From Bacteroidales bacterium (lineage in GTDB: Bacteria; Bacteroidota; Bacteroidia; Bacteroidales; UBA932), in the NCBI GenBank assembly GCA_016291185.1, contig JAEFAI010000036.1, forward strand, positions 1-20,440: DNA of 20,440 nucleotides. Direction: 5' to 3'. The notes beneath the pieces were generated by a model. That model did not search any database. It was not told where the DNA came from and was given only the letters and a program-made list of their open reading frames with translations. A program made the translations under genes and the position numbers. Within the stretch, counting starts at the first letter, position 1, and the number at the start of each line of letters is the position of its first letter. Shown piece by piece: positions 1-9,790 of the stretch.

Positions 1-21
1 CACCGCATTTCGGCATAAACC

Positions 22-78
22 AGGGGGAGGTGTCCAGAAATATTGCGTAGAATAGCGTTTTTCTGGACACCTCCCCCT
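22..78. repeat. 57-bp palindromic element with perfect 19-bp inverted repeats
   Basis: Positions 22-40 (AGGGGGAGGTGTCCAGAAA) are exactly reverse-complementary to 60-78, with a 19-base spacer between them. The arms face outward like the terminal inverted repeats of a transposon, but there is no room for a transposase, so this is at most a MITE-like or solo-end remnant. The 9-mer TAGAATAGC occurs inside the spacer (48-56) and again directly after the right arm (79-87). The element lies just before the broken Rpn-like reading frame and may mark the event that removed its 5' part. It could instead be a strong hairpin or terminator of a gene outside the window. Confidence 0.6.
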
Positions 79-95
79 TAGAATAGCCGAAGTTA

Positions 96-419
96 TTGAA
101 AAATATACATAACTTTGCGCTGAACCCCAAGGGGATCCCGGAGCGGATGCGGCCCGTGCTGGAGGCCGCGCGCACGAATTCCCTGCCGGATCAAGAACGA
201 ATCAAATACTTCAGAGCCATGATTTCAGACATCGAAAAAGAGAGCATCGCAACCGCCAACTACAGGGACGGTTTCGATGATGGCATGGAGAAAGGCATGG
301 AGAAAGGCATGGAGAAAAAAGCGCTCGCCATCGCCCGGCGGATGCTGGAAGACAACGAGCCTATTGAAAAGATTGTCAAGTATTCTGGCTTGACGGAGGA
401 ACAGGTCCGGGATCTATAA
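96..419 (+). pseudogene. 3' remnant of Rpn / PD-(D/E)XK nuclease-family transposase-like gene
   Basis: The 107-codon frame resembles only the C-terminal part of Rpn-family (recombination-promoting nuclease, PD-(D/E)XK transposase-like) proteins. These carry a conserved nuclease core followed by an acidic/basic tail rich in EKG-type repeats and a short helix-turn-helix-like end. Here residues 61-75 contain the repeated GMEK tail, and the last 30 residues (ARRMLEDNEPIEKIVKYSGL) form the usual terminal segment. The nuclease core, expected to add well over 100 residues, is missing. The only start is a TTG at 96, and an in-frame TAG lies at 84-86, right after the 57-bp palindrome. It is therefore read as a 5'-truncated pseudogene. 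The gene is closed by the hairpin at 420-446. Expression as a short protein cannot be excluded. Confidence 0.6.
282..317 (+). repeat. Three tandem 12-bp repeats in the Rpn tail
   Basis: GGCATGGAGAAA is repeated exactly three times (282-293, 294-305, 306-317) and encodes three GMEK units. In-frame repeat arrays at this place are typical of Rpn-family C-termini, and because the unit is a multiple of three, gain or loss keeps the frame. Confidence 0.8.
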
Positions 420-446
420 GGAAAGGCGCTCAACGAGCGCCTTTCC
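420..446. terminator. Bidirectional hairpin between the Rpn remnant and tsaB
   Basis: A perfect 12-bp stem (420-431 with 435-446) has a 3-base loop. It sits in the 31-base gap between the converging stop codons of the Rpn remnant and tsaB. There is no long T-run, so it would be a weak intrinsic terminator in either direction. Confidence 0.65.
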
Positions 447-450
447 TATC

Positions 451-1143
451 TCAGAAGAGCTTCTTCCGGCTGACGGTGGCGACGAAGTCCTTGAGGTAGA
501 AGGGCTCGAAATACGCTACGTCGCGCCAGTGTTGTGCTTCGAATTCCCGCATCGCGGGGGCGAGCAGGGCGCTGGCGCGCGGGCTGGTTTGTACGAAGTG
601 CGCATGCTCCCCGGAGAGGGCTTCCCGGCATTTCTCGGCGCCGTCGCCGATGAAGAGCACCGGCCCCTCGGCGCGCTGGGCGCGGAAACTCTCCGCGTCG
701 ATGATCTGCGGCGCCACTTCGGTCAGGCGCTCACCCTCGGGGGTGAATACGGCCGCATAGACTTCCATCCGGCGCGCATCGATCATCGGAATCACGTATT
801 TGCAGCCTGCGGGCAGCTGGCCTTCGGCGCGCGCCTGGTGGACCAGCAGCTCGAGTGTGCCCACGGAGAGCAGCGGCACGCCAGCGGCGAAGCAGATGCC
901 CTTGGCGGTGGACACACCGACGCGCAGACCGGTGTAAGATCCCGGACCCGCGCTGACGCACACGGCGTCAAGGTCGGCAGCGCGCAAGCCCCGTTCCTGC
1001 AGGACTTCCTGCACGTAGGGGGCGGTCATGGCGGCATGGGCGCGGGGCTCCGCGCTTTCGCGGAAGGCGGTCACGCGGCCGTCCTCCGCCAGGGCCACCG
1101 AGCAGAGCGCGGTGGACGTTTCGATGAGCAGCAGCTTAGGCAT
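451..1143 (-). CDS. tsaB: tRNA threonylcarbamoyladenosine biosynthesis protein TsaB
   Basis: This is the 230-residue TsaB (YeaZ) subunit, a catalytically inactive member of the ASKHA fold. It binds TsaD and TsaE and supports transfer of threonylcarbamoyl to A37 of ANN-decoding tRNAs in the cytoplasm. The N-terminus reads LLLIETSTALCSVALA, the first beta-strand signature of the family. The segment VSAGPGSYTGLRVGVSTAKG (about residues 64-83) is the highly conserved TsaB motif, and the length is normal. The ATG at 1143 overlaps the 3' end of cvpA by 8 bases on the same strand, so translation is probably coupled. A convergent hairpin follows the stop codon. Confidence 0.95.
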   Translation of the reverse strand: MPKLLLIETSTALCSVALAEDGRVTAFRESAEPRAHAAMTAPYVQEVLQERGLRAADLDAVCVSAGPGSYTGLRVGVSTAKGICFAAGVPLLSVGTLELLVHQARAEGQLPAGCKYVIPMIDARRMEVYAAVFTPEGERLTEVAPQIIDAESFRAQRAEGPVLFIGDGAEKCREALSGEHAHFVQTSPRASALLAPAMREFEAQHWRDVAYFEPFYLKDFVATVSRKKLF

Positions 1144-1657
1144 GGGCGGTGGCGGCGGGATCGGCCCCGCCGGTAACGAAGGTTTTCAGAATCGGGAATA
1201 TGCTGTTGGCGGCGTCACGCAGGGCGTGGTACACCACGGCGTTGGCCAGATTCTCTTCCGGCACGAGGTGGAGCGAACTGTTGAGGCTCTCGAACAGCAG
1301 GATGAGCAGGCCCAGCACCAGCGCCACTTTGAGGATGGCGAAGATGAGCCCGAGGATGCGGTTCAGGAAGCCCAGTGACAGGGCGCTTAAAGCCTTGGTG
1401 ATGAGCGCGCTGACCAGATTGAGCAGCAGGGCCACGACAATGGCGATCAGCACGAAGCTGATGACCCTCAAGACGGTAGGGTCGAGCGTGAAACGCGCTC
1501 CCAGCCAGCCGGCGAGCGGAGAAGAAAAGTGGAATGCGGCCCAGGCGGCGAGCAGGATGGCCACCAGGTCGGCTACCTGCTTGACAAAGCCCTTGGAAAT
1601 GCCTCCGACAATGGCCGGAATGAAGCAGAGCAAAAGAATAATGTCCAGAATAGCCAT
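1136..1657 (-). CDS. cvpA: CvpA family membrane protein
   Basis: This 173-residue integral membrane protein has the CvpA layout. A start segment MAILDIILLLCFIPAIVGG leads into the conserved G(I/F)xKGF region (residues 18-25), followed by four hydrophobic segments within roughly residues 1-120 and a poorly conserved tail. CvpA proteins are linked to envelope homeostasis and, in E. coli, colicin V production; the molecular activity is not settled. The ATG at 1657 was chosen because it begins the hydrophobic segment and lies just downstream of a promoter-like sequence. The same frame runs on as a very long open frame antisense to ileS, which is not coding. It is first in a two-gene unit with tsaB. 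Confidence 0.88.
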   Translation of the reverse strand: MAILDIILLLCFIPAIVGGISKGFVKQVADLVAILLAAWAAFHFSSPLAGWLGARFTLDPTVLRVISFVLIAIVVALLLNLVSALITKALSALSLGFLNRILGLIFAILKVALVLGLLILLFESLNSSLHLVPEENLANAVVYHALRDAANSIFPILKTFVTGGADPAATAHA

Positions 1658-1660
1658 ATT

Positions 1661-1691
1661 TTTGCCAAATGCGTAAAATTCGTTAAATTTG
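1661..1691 (+). promoter_or_regulatory. Bacteroidota-type promoter for ileS
   Basis: TTTG (1661-1664), a 19-base spacer and TAAATTTG (1684-1691) match the sigma-ABfr consensus TTTG-N19-21-TAnnTTTG. Transcription would start around 1698, giving a leader of about 30 bases before the ileS ATG at 1727. No Shine-Dalgarno sequence precedes that ATG, as is usual in this phylum. Confidence 0.75.
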
Positions 1692-1708
1692 CAGACTAAA
1701 ATCAGACG

Positions 1709-1726
1709 CAAAATTAGGCAAAAAAT

Positions 1727-1738
<12 letters not shown>
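1709..1738 (-). promoter_or_regulatory. Bacteroidota-type promoter for cvpA-tsaB
   Basis: Read on the minus strand, TTTG (1738-1735), an 18-base spacer and TAATTTTG (1716-1709) fit the same consensus. Its upstream element lies inside the first codons of ileS, so the two promoters are packed back to back in a 69-base intergenic region. Confidence 0.6.
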
Positions 1739-5074
<3,336 letters not shown>

Positions 5075-5095
5075 ACACGTTAACCGGTTCATAGT

Positions 5096-5506
5096 ATGGA
5101 AAATACAGATCAAGCTGCCAAGACCCGTTACTCGGATGCTGAACTTGCTGAGTTCAAAGTCATCATCGAAGAGAAACTCGCCAAAGCCAAGGCGGAGTAC
5201 AACACCCTCCGTCAGGTGGTGATGCATAACGGTACCAACGACATCGAAGACACGACGCCGTCCTTCCGGACCGTCGAGGACGACGGTGCGTTCCAGCTCT
5301 CCAAGGAGGAGGCCAGCCAGATGGCTCAGCGCCAGTACAAGTTCATCCAGAACCTGGAAGCCGCGCTCGTGCGCATCGAGAACAAGACCTACGGCGTATG
5401 CCGTGTGACCGGCCAGCTCATCCCCAAGGAGCGTCTGCGCCTCGTTCCGCACGCTACCCTGACCGTCGAGGCTAAGGAGATGCTTGCCAAGCAGGGCAAG
5501 AACTAA
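5096..5506 (+). CDS. dksA: TraR/DksA family transcription factor with reduced zinc finger
   Basis: This 136-residue DksA/TraR-like protein is of the type expected to enter the RNA polymerase secondary channel and modulate initiation. An N-terminal helical region (residues 12-45) leads to an acidic tip region (DIEDTTPSFRTVEDDG, 49-64), a second helix containing AQRQYKFIQNLEAALVRI (77-94) and the C-terminal globular part YGVCRVTGQLIPKERLRLVP (99-118). Of the four zinc-binding cysteines of classical DksA only C102 remains, so zinc is probably not bound. This reduced form is common in Bacteroidota. Its place between ileS and lspA is an arrangement I associate with Bacteroidota genomes. Confidence 0.92.
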   Translation: MENTDQAAKTRYSDAELAEFKVIIEEKLAKAKAEYNTLRQVVMHNGTNDIEDTTPSFRTVEDDGAFQLSKEEASQMAQRQYKFIQNLEAALVRIENKTYGVCRVTGQLIPKERLRLVPHATLTVEAKEMLAKQGKN

Positions 5507-5512
5507 TCGGTG

Positions 5513-6061
5513 ATGAAATTATCCCAAGGGAAACGACTCCTGTTGCTGGGAGTCCTGCTCGTCGTCGTTGACCAGGTGATCAAGTATCTGGTCAAGACGA
5601 ATATGGAGCTGGGCGAACAGATTTACGTGATTGGGCAGTGGTTCCGGCTTTGCTTCGTGGAGAACGTGGGCATGGCCTTCGGGATGTCCTTCGGCGGGCA
5701 GATCGGCAAGTTCCTGCTGTCGCTCTTTCGTATCGTGCTGAGCGTTGCGCTGATTGGGTGGATTCGCTCGCTGATCAAGAAGAACGCTGCTCCGAAAGGG
5801 GTGCTGGTGGGCCTGACGCTGATCACGGCCGGCGCCATCGGCAACATCATCGACAGCCTGTTCTATGGTATGATCTGGGGCTATGCCCCCTTCATGTTCG
5901 GCAAGGTGGTCGATATGTTCTTCTTCCCGATTATCCGGGAAGGCGAGCGGGTGATCTTCTTCAGCCCGGTGTTCAATTTCGCGGATTCCTGCGTCACGGT
6001 AGGCGCTTTCTACCTGCTGCTCTTCCATTGGAAGTTCTTCATGAAAGACGAAAAGAAATAG
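5513..6061 (+). CDS. lspA: Lipoprotein signal peptidase (signal peptidase II)
   Basis: This 182-residue inner-membrane aspartic protease cleaves prolipoproteins ahead of the lipidated cysteine. Conserved elements are VVDQVIKYLVK (residues 18-28), the NVGMAFGM region (51-58), and the two catalytic aspartates D114 in NIIDS and D158 in NFADS, with four hydrophobic segments. I chose the ATG at 5513. The GTG immediately upstream at 5510 would add only one residue. The start lies 6 bases after the dksA stop, so lspA is translated from the ileS-dksA-lspA transcript. LspA would process the lipoproteins encoded elsewhere in this window. A strong hairpin follows. Confidence 0.96.
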   Translation: MKLSQGKRLLLLGVLLVVVDQVIKYLVKTNMELGEQIYVIGQWFRLCFVENVGMAFGMSFGGQIGKFLLSLFRIVLSVALIGWIRSLIKKNAAPKGVLVGLTLITAGAIGNIIDSLFYGMIWGYAPFMFGKVVDMFFFPIIREGERVIFFSPVFNFADSCVTVGAFYLLLFHWKFFMKDEKK

Positions 6062-6077
6062 ACCTCTTTAGAAATAT

Positions 6078-6112
6078 AAAAGAGCCGACGCAACTGCGCC
6101 GGCTCTTTTCGT
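6078..6112 (+). terminator. Intrinsic terminator of ileS-dksA-lspA
   Basis: A 14-bp stem with one internal mismatch (6078-6091 with 6096-6109) has a 4-base loop and ends in TTTTC. It lies 16 bases after the lspA stop and just before the end of the convergent lipoprotein gene, so it may serve both strands. Confidence 0.8.
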
Positions 6113-6129
6113 TCGTAGCGGAGGATAAA

Positions 6130-8016
6130 TTATGGACGAGGCTTTCCGTCAACGCTAGAAATTTTCACGGTGGCTGATTCGGCGTCTTTGCCCTGGTGGA
6201 TCTGGACATTCTCGTAGATCCAGGAGCTGAGGACAGAGCCGGTGTTACCGTCAACGAAGTCCCAGGTTAAGGTGTAGGGGCCTTCCCACAGGCCAACCTG
6301 CGCTTCTTGTTCCTTGCCGTAGGACGTGGAGAGGACGGCGATGGGATCTTCCGACTCATGGCCCGCCGGGTAAACAGACACGTGCGCCATCTCATAGTCC
6401 GAGGCGTTGCGCAGACTGACGAAGCCCCACGGTGTACGATCAGGCTTGTCCAGGGTCCAGGTCTGCACGGGGAGGTCCACCCAGTGATTCTTCATATTGT
6501 CATCGTACTCAATGGAGGCGCGCCAGTGGTACCAGGTGCGGTAGTCGATGCTGATCGTCGTGCTGATCTGGAACTGCTGGGTGTCGCCGTCTTTCACCAC
6601 GCTCGCCGGCACATGCCAGACCCATGAGGAGTGGGCGGCGAACTCGGTCCGGACCGGTGCCGGGAAGTTCTGGTTGATCTTGCTCCAGTCGTCCCAGTCG
6701 TCCGTCAGCTTGACATTCTCGGACCAGTAGTGGTATTTCACATCAGGCGTGCTGGAATCCAGCGAGTAGTTGATGGTGTCCAGCGTGTAGTTGGTCGAGG
6801 AGGAATAGGTGGCACCCCAGGACACGCTCTCGACCAGATACGGCTCGCCGCCGGAGACACCGCCCGAAATGGACCCGGAATACGAATAAGAAGTACCTTC
6901 GCTATAGGTCTTGGAGGAGTTCGGGTTCTCCGGGATGGGGCGGGAGTAATACTCCAGGCCCGGGATGGCGTTCCCGTCAGCGTCCAGCAGCGATGTCTTC
7001 ACGTTCATCTCGCCGAACCAGAAGCCGTAGATGCGGTTGCGGCATGCGCCGTGCTCACCGACATACGGTCCCCACATGGCCTCGTTATGGGGCGTGACAC
7101 ACGACACGACGCTGTAGTAGTCGCCGGCCTTGTCGCCGGTGGACGACAGCATATAGGAGGGGAGGATCCAGAAGTCGATCGAGACGGAGCTGCTCTTGTT
7201 GAGGTAGTCCGGATCGCTCCAGGTTGCCTGGTCGATATACGCGTTGATAGAAATAGGGACGTCGACCGTCAGGCGCTGGCCGGACTGCTCGATGTTCATC
7301 TCCAGCTGGTCGTAGCTCGAATGGAGCGGGACATTTGCGAAATTGGATCTGCGGATGTGCTCCGCATCAAGCCAGGAGATAAACGAGTTGATACGGGTGT
7401 GGTAGTAGTTCTCGTTGTGGGCCGGATCATTGTCAAAGTCCGTTACGGACTTGCCGCCGTCGGTGCCCAGCAACTGGTTCTGGCGCGCCAGCTCCTGCCA
7501 CTGCTCATCGCTCATACTCGACTCGCCCGGTTCCGGTATCGCCGGTACAGGCTCGTCATACAGCATATAGAAATGGCCCGCACCCCAGCCGCTGTAGCAG
7601 ACGAACAGCGGGCCCGTGCCGCCTGTGGCGGTCGGTGCCATCTTCGGGTTCGCGCCCAGCAGGGAGAGTTGCGTGACGGTGGGTGTGACGACAAATGCAC
7701 CCGTGTTAGCCGCTTCGGTGAGCTTGTCGGCATGCGCGCTCAACTCGCTCGGGCCTGCGAAGATGATGCCTGCGGTCTCCATGCTGACCTGCTTGGAGAA
7801 GCGCTGCTTGATAACAGACTGCAGCTCCTGCGGATACGCGGAGATATCTCCGATGTAGGCCGGTGTGTTGCTGGGCGGCCAGTGTGTATTCGGGTTGACG
7901 TAGATGTTGGTGCCTGATCCCCCCTCGTTGATGGGAATATTCAGCGAGTTCAGGTCGCAGGAAACAACGCCGAAAACCAGGGCAGAGATGCCCATAATAC
8001 TTACAATTCCTTTCAT
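6130..8016 (-). CDS. Leukocidin/hemolysin-like pore-forming-type lipoprotein
   Basis: This 628-residue protein starts with a lipoprotein signal peptide whose lipobox ends VVSC, so C20 would be lipidated. Residues 50-220 form an alpha/beta-looking N-terminal part containing GHFYMLYDEP (148-157). Residues 240-520 look like a leukocidin fold: strand-rich segments, a Gly/Ser-rich amphipathic stretch (SYSYSGSISGGVSGG, 376-390; VESVSWGATYSSS, 395-407), then FPAPVRTEFA (451-460) and GDTQQFQISTTISIDY (477-492). The last two parallel the staphylococcal leukocidin segments around LPxxVxSGF and GDTSEFEITY. A further strand-rich domain spans 528-628. The Gly/Ser stretch would be the membrane stem. The family call rests on recalled motif similarity only; secretion as a toxin is not shown. 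It is single-gene and divergent from tRNA-Ser. Confidence 0.6.
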   Translation of the reverse strand: MKGIVSIMGISALVFGVVSCDLNSLNIPINEGGSGTNIYVNPNTHWPPSNTPAYIGDISAYPQELQSVIKQRFSKQVSMETAGIIFAGPSELSAHADKLTEAANTGAFVVTPTVTQLSLLGANPKMAPTATGGTGPLFVCYSGWGAGHFYMLYDEPVPAIPEPGESSMSDEQWQELARQNQLLGTDGGKSVTDFDNDPAHNENYYHTRINSFISWLDAEHIRRSNFANVPLHSSYDQLEMNIEQSGQRLTVDVPISINAYIDQATWSDPDYLNKSSSVSIDFWILPSYMLSSTGDKAGDYYSVVSCVTPHNEAMWGPYVGEHGACRNRIYGFWFGEMNVKTSLLDADGNAIPGLEYYSRPIPENPNSSKTYSEGTSYSYSGSISGGVSGGEPYLVESVSWGATYSSSTNYTLDTINYSLDSSTPDVKYHYWSENVKLTDDWDDWSKINQNFPAPVRTEFAAHSSWVWHVPASVVKDGDTQQFQISTTISIDYRTWYHWRASIEYDDNMKNHWVDLPVQTWTLDKPDRTPWGFVSLRNASDYEMAHVSVYPAGHESEDPIAVLSTSYGKEQEAQVGLWEGPYTLTWDFVDGNTGSVLSSWIYENVQIHQGKDAESATVKISSVDGKPRP

Positions 8017-8046
8017 TTTCTTGGTCGTTAGTTAGTGTATATGCGG

Positions 8047-8054
8047 CAAATATA
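8047..8054 (-). promoter_or_regulatory. Possible -7 box of the leukocidin-like gene
   Basis: On the minus strand the octamer TATATTTG fits TAnnTTTG and lies 30 bases before the ATG at 8016. No TTTG stands at the normal distance upstream, so the assignment rests on the -7 element alone. Confidence 0.4.
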
Positions 8055-8067
8055 GAAAAATTTATTC

Positions 8068-8075
8068 TAACTTTG
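8068..8075 (+). promoter_or_regulatory. Possible -7 box of tRNA-Ser(UGA)
   Basis: TAACTTTG fits TAnnTTTG and ends 15 bases before the tRNA 5' end, which would give a leader of roughly 8 bases. The upstream -33 element is not evident. Confidence 0.5.
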
Positions 8076-8090
8076 CACACCCAAACATAA

Positions 8091-8175
8091 GGAGGTGTGG
8101 CCGAGTGGTCGATGGCGGCAGTCTTGAAAACTGTTGAACGGCAACGTTCCGGGGGTTCGAATCCCTCCGCCTCCG
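8091..8175 (+). tRNA. tRNA-Ser(UGA)
   Basis: This 85-base type II tRNA has a long variable arm. The acceptor stem GGAGGTG (8091-8097) pairs with CGCCTCC (8168-8174), followed by discriminator G8175. The anticodon loop CTTGAAA inside CAGT/ACTG gives anticodon UGA (serine UCA/UCN). The T-arm GTTCGAATC is normal. CCA is not encoded. A terminator hairpin follows within 5 bases. Confidence 0.95.
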
Positions 8176-8178
8176 CTC

Positions 8179-8208
8179 AAAAAGCAACGCATTGGCGTTG
8201 CTTTTTTT
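8179..8208 (+). terminator. Terminator of tRNA-Ser(UGA)
   Basis: A 10-bp stem AAAGCAACGC (8181-8190) with GCGTTGCTTT (8195-8204), loop ATTG, runs into a T-tract (8202-8208). Confidence 0.9.
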
Positions 8209-8443
8209 CGCTACGGCGTCGGGATTCCATTCCTTTAACCCCCGCCGCTTCGCGGCTGCCCCCAGGGGCATGCCGGCTCCACTCCGTTTCGCCGGGAGCC
8301 TCCCGGTCGTCGCATCGCTCCTCCCTCCCGGCACGCGCCTGATGGCGCATCGGCCCTCCGGGCCTCAGAACTGTCTTGCAAATCCCTCCGCCTCCTTCCA
8401 TTACATTCTTTCGCTTCGGCGGAGGGATGTAAAAATATTTTTC
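8209..8443. repeat. Structured repeat tract downstream of tRNA-Ser(UGA)
   Basis: This gene-free tract of about 235 bases contains a run of short palindromes, such as CCGGGAGCCTCCCGG and GGCCCTCCGGGCC. At 8362-8380 it has the 19-mer GCCTCAGAACTGTCTTGCA, which recurs with two differences downstream of tRNA-Ser(CGA) at 20107-20125 (minus strand). At 8381-8395 it repeats 15 bases of the tRNA 3' end. An 11-bp inverted pair (8382-8392 with 8418-8428) closes it. No convincing reading frame is present. It looks like a dispersed tRNA-linked repeat. Confidence 0.55.
8381..8395 (+). repeat. 15-bp copy of the tRNA-Ser(UGA) 3' end
   Basis: AATCCCTCCGCCTCC is identical to tRNA positions 8160-8174 and in the same orientation. 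A direct repeat of a tRNA 3' end is what integrase-type insertion leaves, although only 206 bases lie between the copies and no integrase is present. Confidence 0.5.
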
Positions 8444-8451
8444 TACATTTG
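8444..8451 (+). promoter_or_regulatory. Possible -7 box of the FISUMP-like lipoprotein gene
   Basis: TACATTTG fits TAnnTTTG and ends 45 bases before the ATG at 8497. No clear -33 TTTG is visible. The preceding A/T-rich stretch contrasts with the GC-rich repeat tract. Confidence 0.5.
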
Positions 8452-8496
8452 CAGTAACTAACTACACTGAAAACCGTTACTAACACTAACTGTATT

Positions 8497-9732
8497 ATGA
8501 TTAACCCCACCAAGTTCTCCGTGCTCCTGCTGGTAGCAGGACTCGTTGCTTTCGCTTCTTGCGAAAAGACTACTCCTGACCCCGATCCCGTGCCGACTGT
8601 CTTCGCGGACCCCGCGAACTGTTTCATGGTTTCCGAACCGGGTTTCTATGCCTTCAAAGCCAATAAGGGTAAAACCACCGAGGCCGTGGCTTCCATCGCC
8701 TCCGTCGAAGTCCTTTGGGAATCCTTTGGTACCCACGAGGCTCCGTCCAAAGGTAACATTATTCCTCAGGCCTATTATCAAGATGGTATGGTCTACTTCA
8801 GGACTCCGGAAACCCTGAAGGACGGCAACGCCTTGATTGCTGCCCAAGATGCCAACCACAATATCGTTTGGTCTTGGCACATTTGGGTGTGCGCGGGCTG
8901 GGATGCCACCGCGACGGCCCAAAAGTATTATAACAAGAGCAATGGGATTGCCTCCTGGGGCGCCGTGATGGACCGCAACCTAGGTGCTACCTCGGCCGCC
9001 ATCAACGACATCAAGTCACATGGTCTGCTGTATCAGTGGGGCCGTAAGGATCCGTTCCTGGGCTGGGACGGTTACAACGCCGCCGGCCATACCCCTGCCG
9101 CTTCTACCCTGAAATGGCCGGACCCTGTGAAGACCGACGCTGAAACCGGTACCATTGAATATGCCATTGCGCATCCTACGACCTATCTTTATCCCGGAAA
9201 GCCGTCTTCCAACGTAGACTGGTATTATACCAAAGAATTTAACTTCACTGACAATACCCGCTGGACGGACAAATTAACCCTTTATGATCCCTGCCCTGCC
9301 GGATGGACGCTCCCCGAAGCACACGCCAATAACAACCAGGGTCTCTGGTACAATGCGTTGGGGAATAACTGGAACGTCATTTACGAGTATTGGGATCCTA
9401 CACTTCTGGGCGTGAACATGGGCACGATTCTGGGCGATTATAACACGATCTGGTACCCGGAAGCCAGCTTATTATATTATGAGGATGGTAAGTTGTATCG
9501 TACCCGTCAGGTGTATATCTGGTCCCTGGGTGTTCCTAACGGCGATGACGGCCTGCCTTTCAAAATCGGTGACGGCGGCAGCGGCGGATTTGACCCCAGT
9601 CCATATTCAATGGACGTAACGGGATACACCATGTACTGCGGAGAGAACGCCCAAAAGCATACGGAAGCCTGGGCAGCGACACACTCCTTCCGCGCCCTTG
9701 CCCTTCCTACCCGCTGCGTAAAAGTGAAATAG
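8497..9732 (+). CDS. FISUMP-like domain lipoprotein
   Basis: This 411-residue predicted lipoprotein has a signal peptide ending AFASC, with C22 lipidated, and a short Pro/Asp-rich linker (DPDPVP). The central and C-terminal part contains VMDRNLGAT (157-165), GLLYQWGRKDPF (176-187) and DPCPAGWTLPE (264-274). These are landmarks of FISUMP-type domains found in Bacteroidota surface proteins, including those linked to fimbrillin clusters. The family has no defined enzymatic role; display on the cell surface is inferred. It is a single gene with its own putative promoter and terminator, and I see no fimbrial genes beside it. The ATG at 8497 gives an ideal signal peptide. Confidence 0.8.
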   Translation: MINPTKFSVLLLVAGLVAFASCEKTTPDPDPVPTVFADPANCFMVSEPGFYAFKANKGKTTEAVASIASVEVLWESFGTHEAPSKGNIIPQAYYQDGMVYFRTPETLKDGNALIAAQDANHNIVWSWHIWVCAGWDATATAQKYYNKSNGIASWGAVMDRNLGATSAAINDIKSHGLLYQWGRKDPFLGWDGYNAAGHTPAASTLKWPDPVKTDAETGTIEYAIAHPTTYLYPGKPSSNVDWYYTKEFNFTDNTRWTDKLTLYDPCPAGWTLPEAHANNNQGLWYNALGNNWNVIYEYWDPTLLGVNMGTILGDYNTIWYPEASLLYYEDGKLYRTRQVYIWSLGVPNGDDGLPFKIGDGGSGGFDPSPYSMDVTGYTMYCGENAQKHTEAWAATHSFRALALPTRCVKVK

Positions 9733-9759
9733 CACAAAGTCTTTCACTTACTGTCAAAG

Positions 9760-9788
9760 AGCCGTCAGCTAATTGCTGGCGGCTTTTT
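9760..9788. terminator. Terminator between lipoprotein and MATE genes
   Basis: A 10-bp stem AGCCGTCAGC (9760-9769) with GCTGGCGGCT (9775-9784), one G-T pair, is followed by five T residues. It serves the rightward lipoprotein gene and stands 2 bases from the stop of the leftward MATE gene. Confidence 0.85.
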
Positions 9789-9790
9789 GA

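Noticed and set aside
529..1176. 215-codon plus-strand frame across tsaB
   Set aside because: It is antisense to the clearly recognised tsaB and its translation has no recognisable motif.
6631..7917. 428-codon plus-strand frame inside the leukocidin-like gene
   Set aside because: The opposite strand has a signal peptide, lipobox and coherent protein features. The plus frame is low-complexity Val/Arg/Gly-rich shadow sequence.
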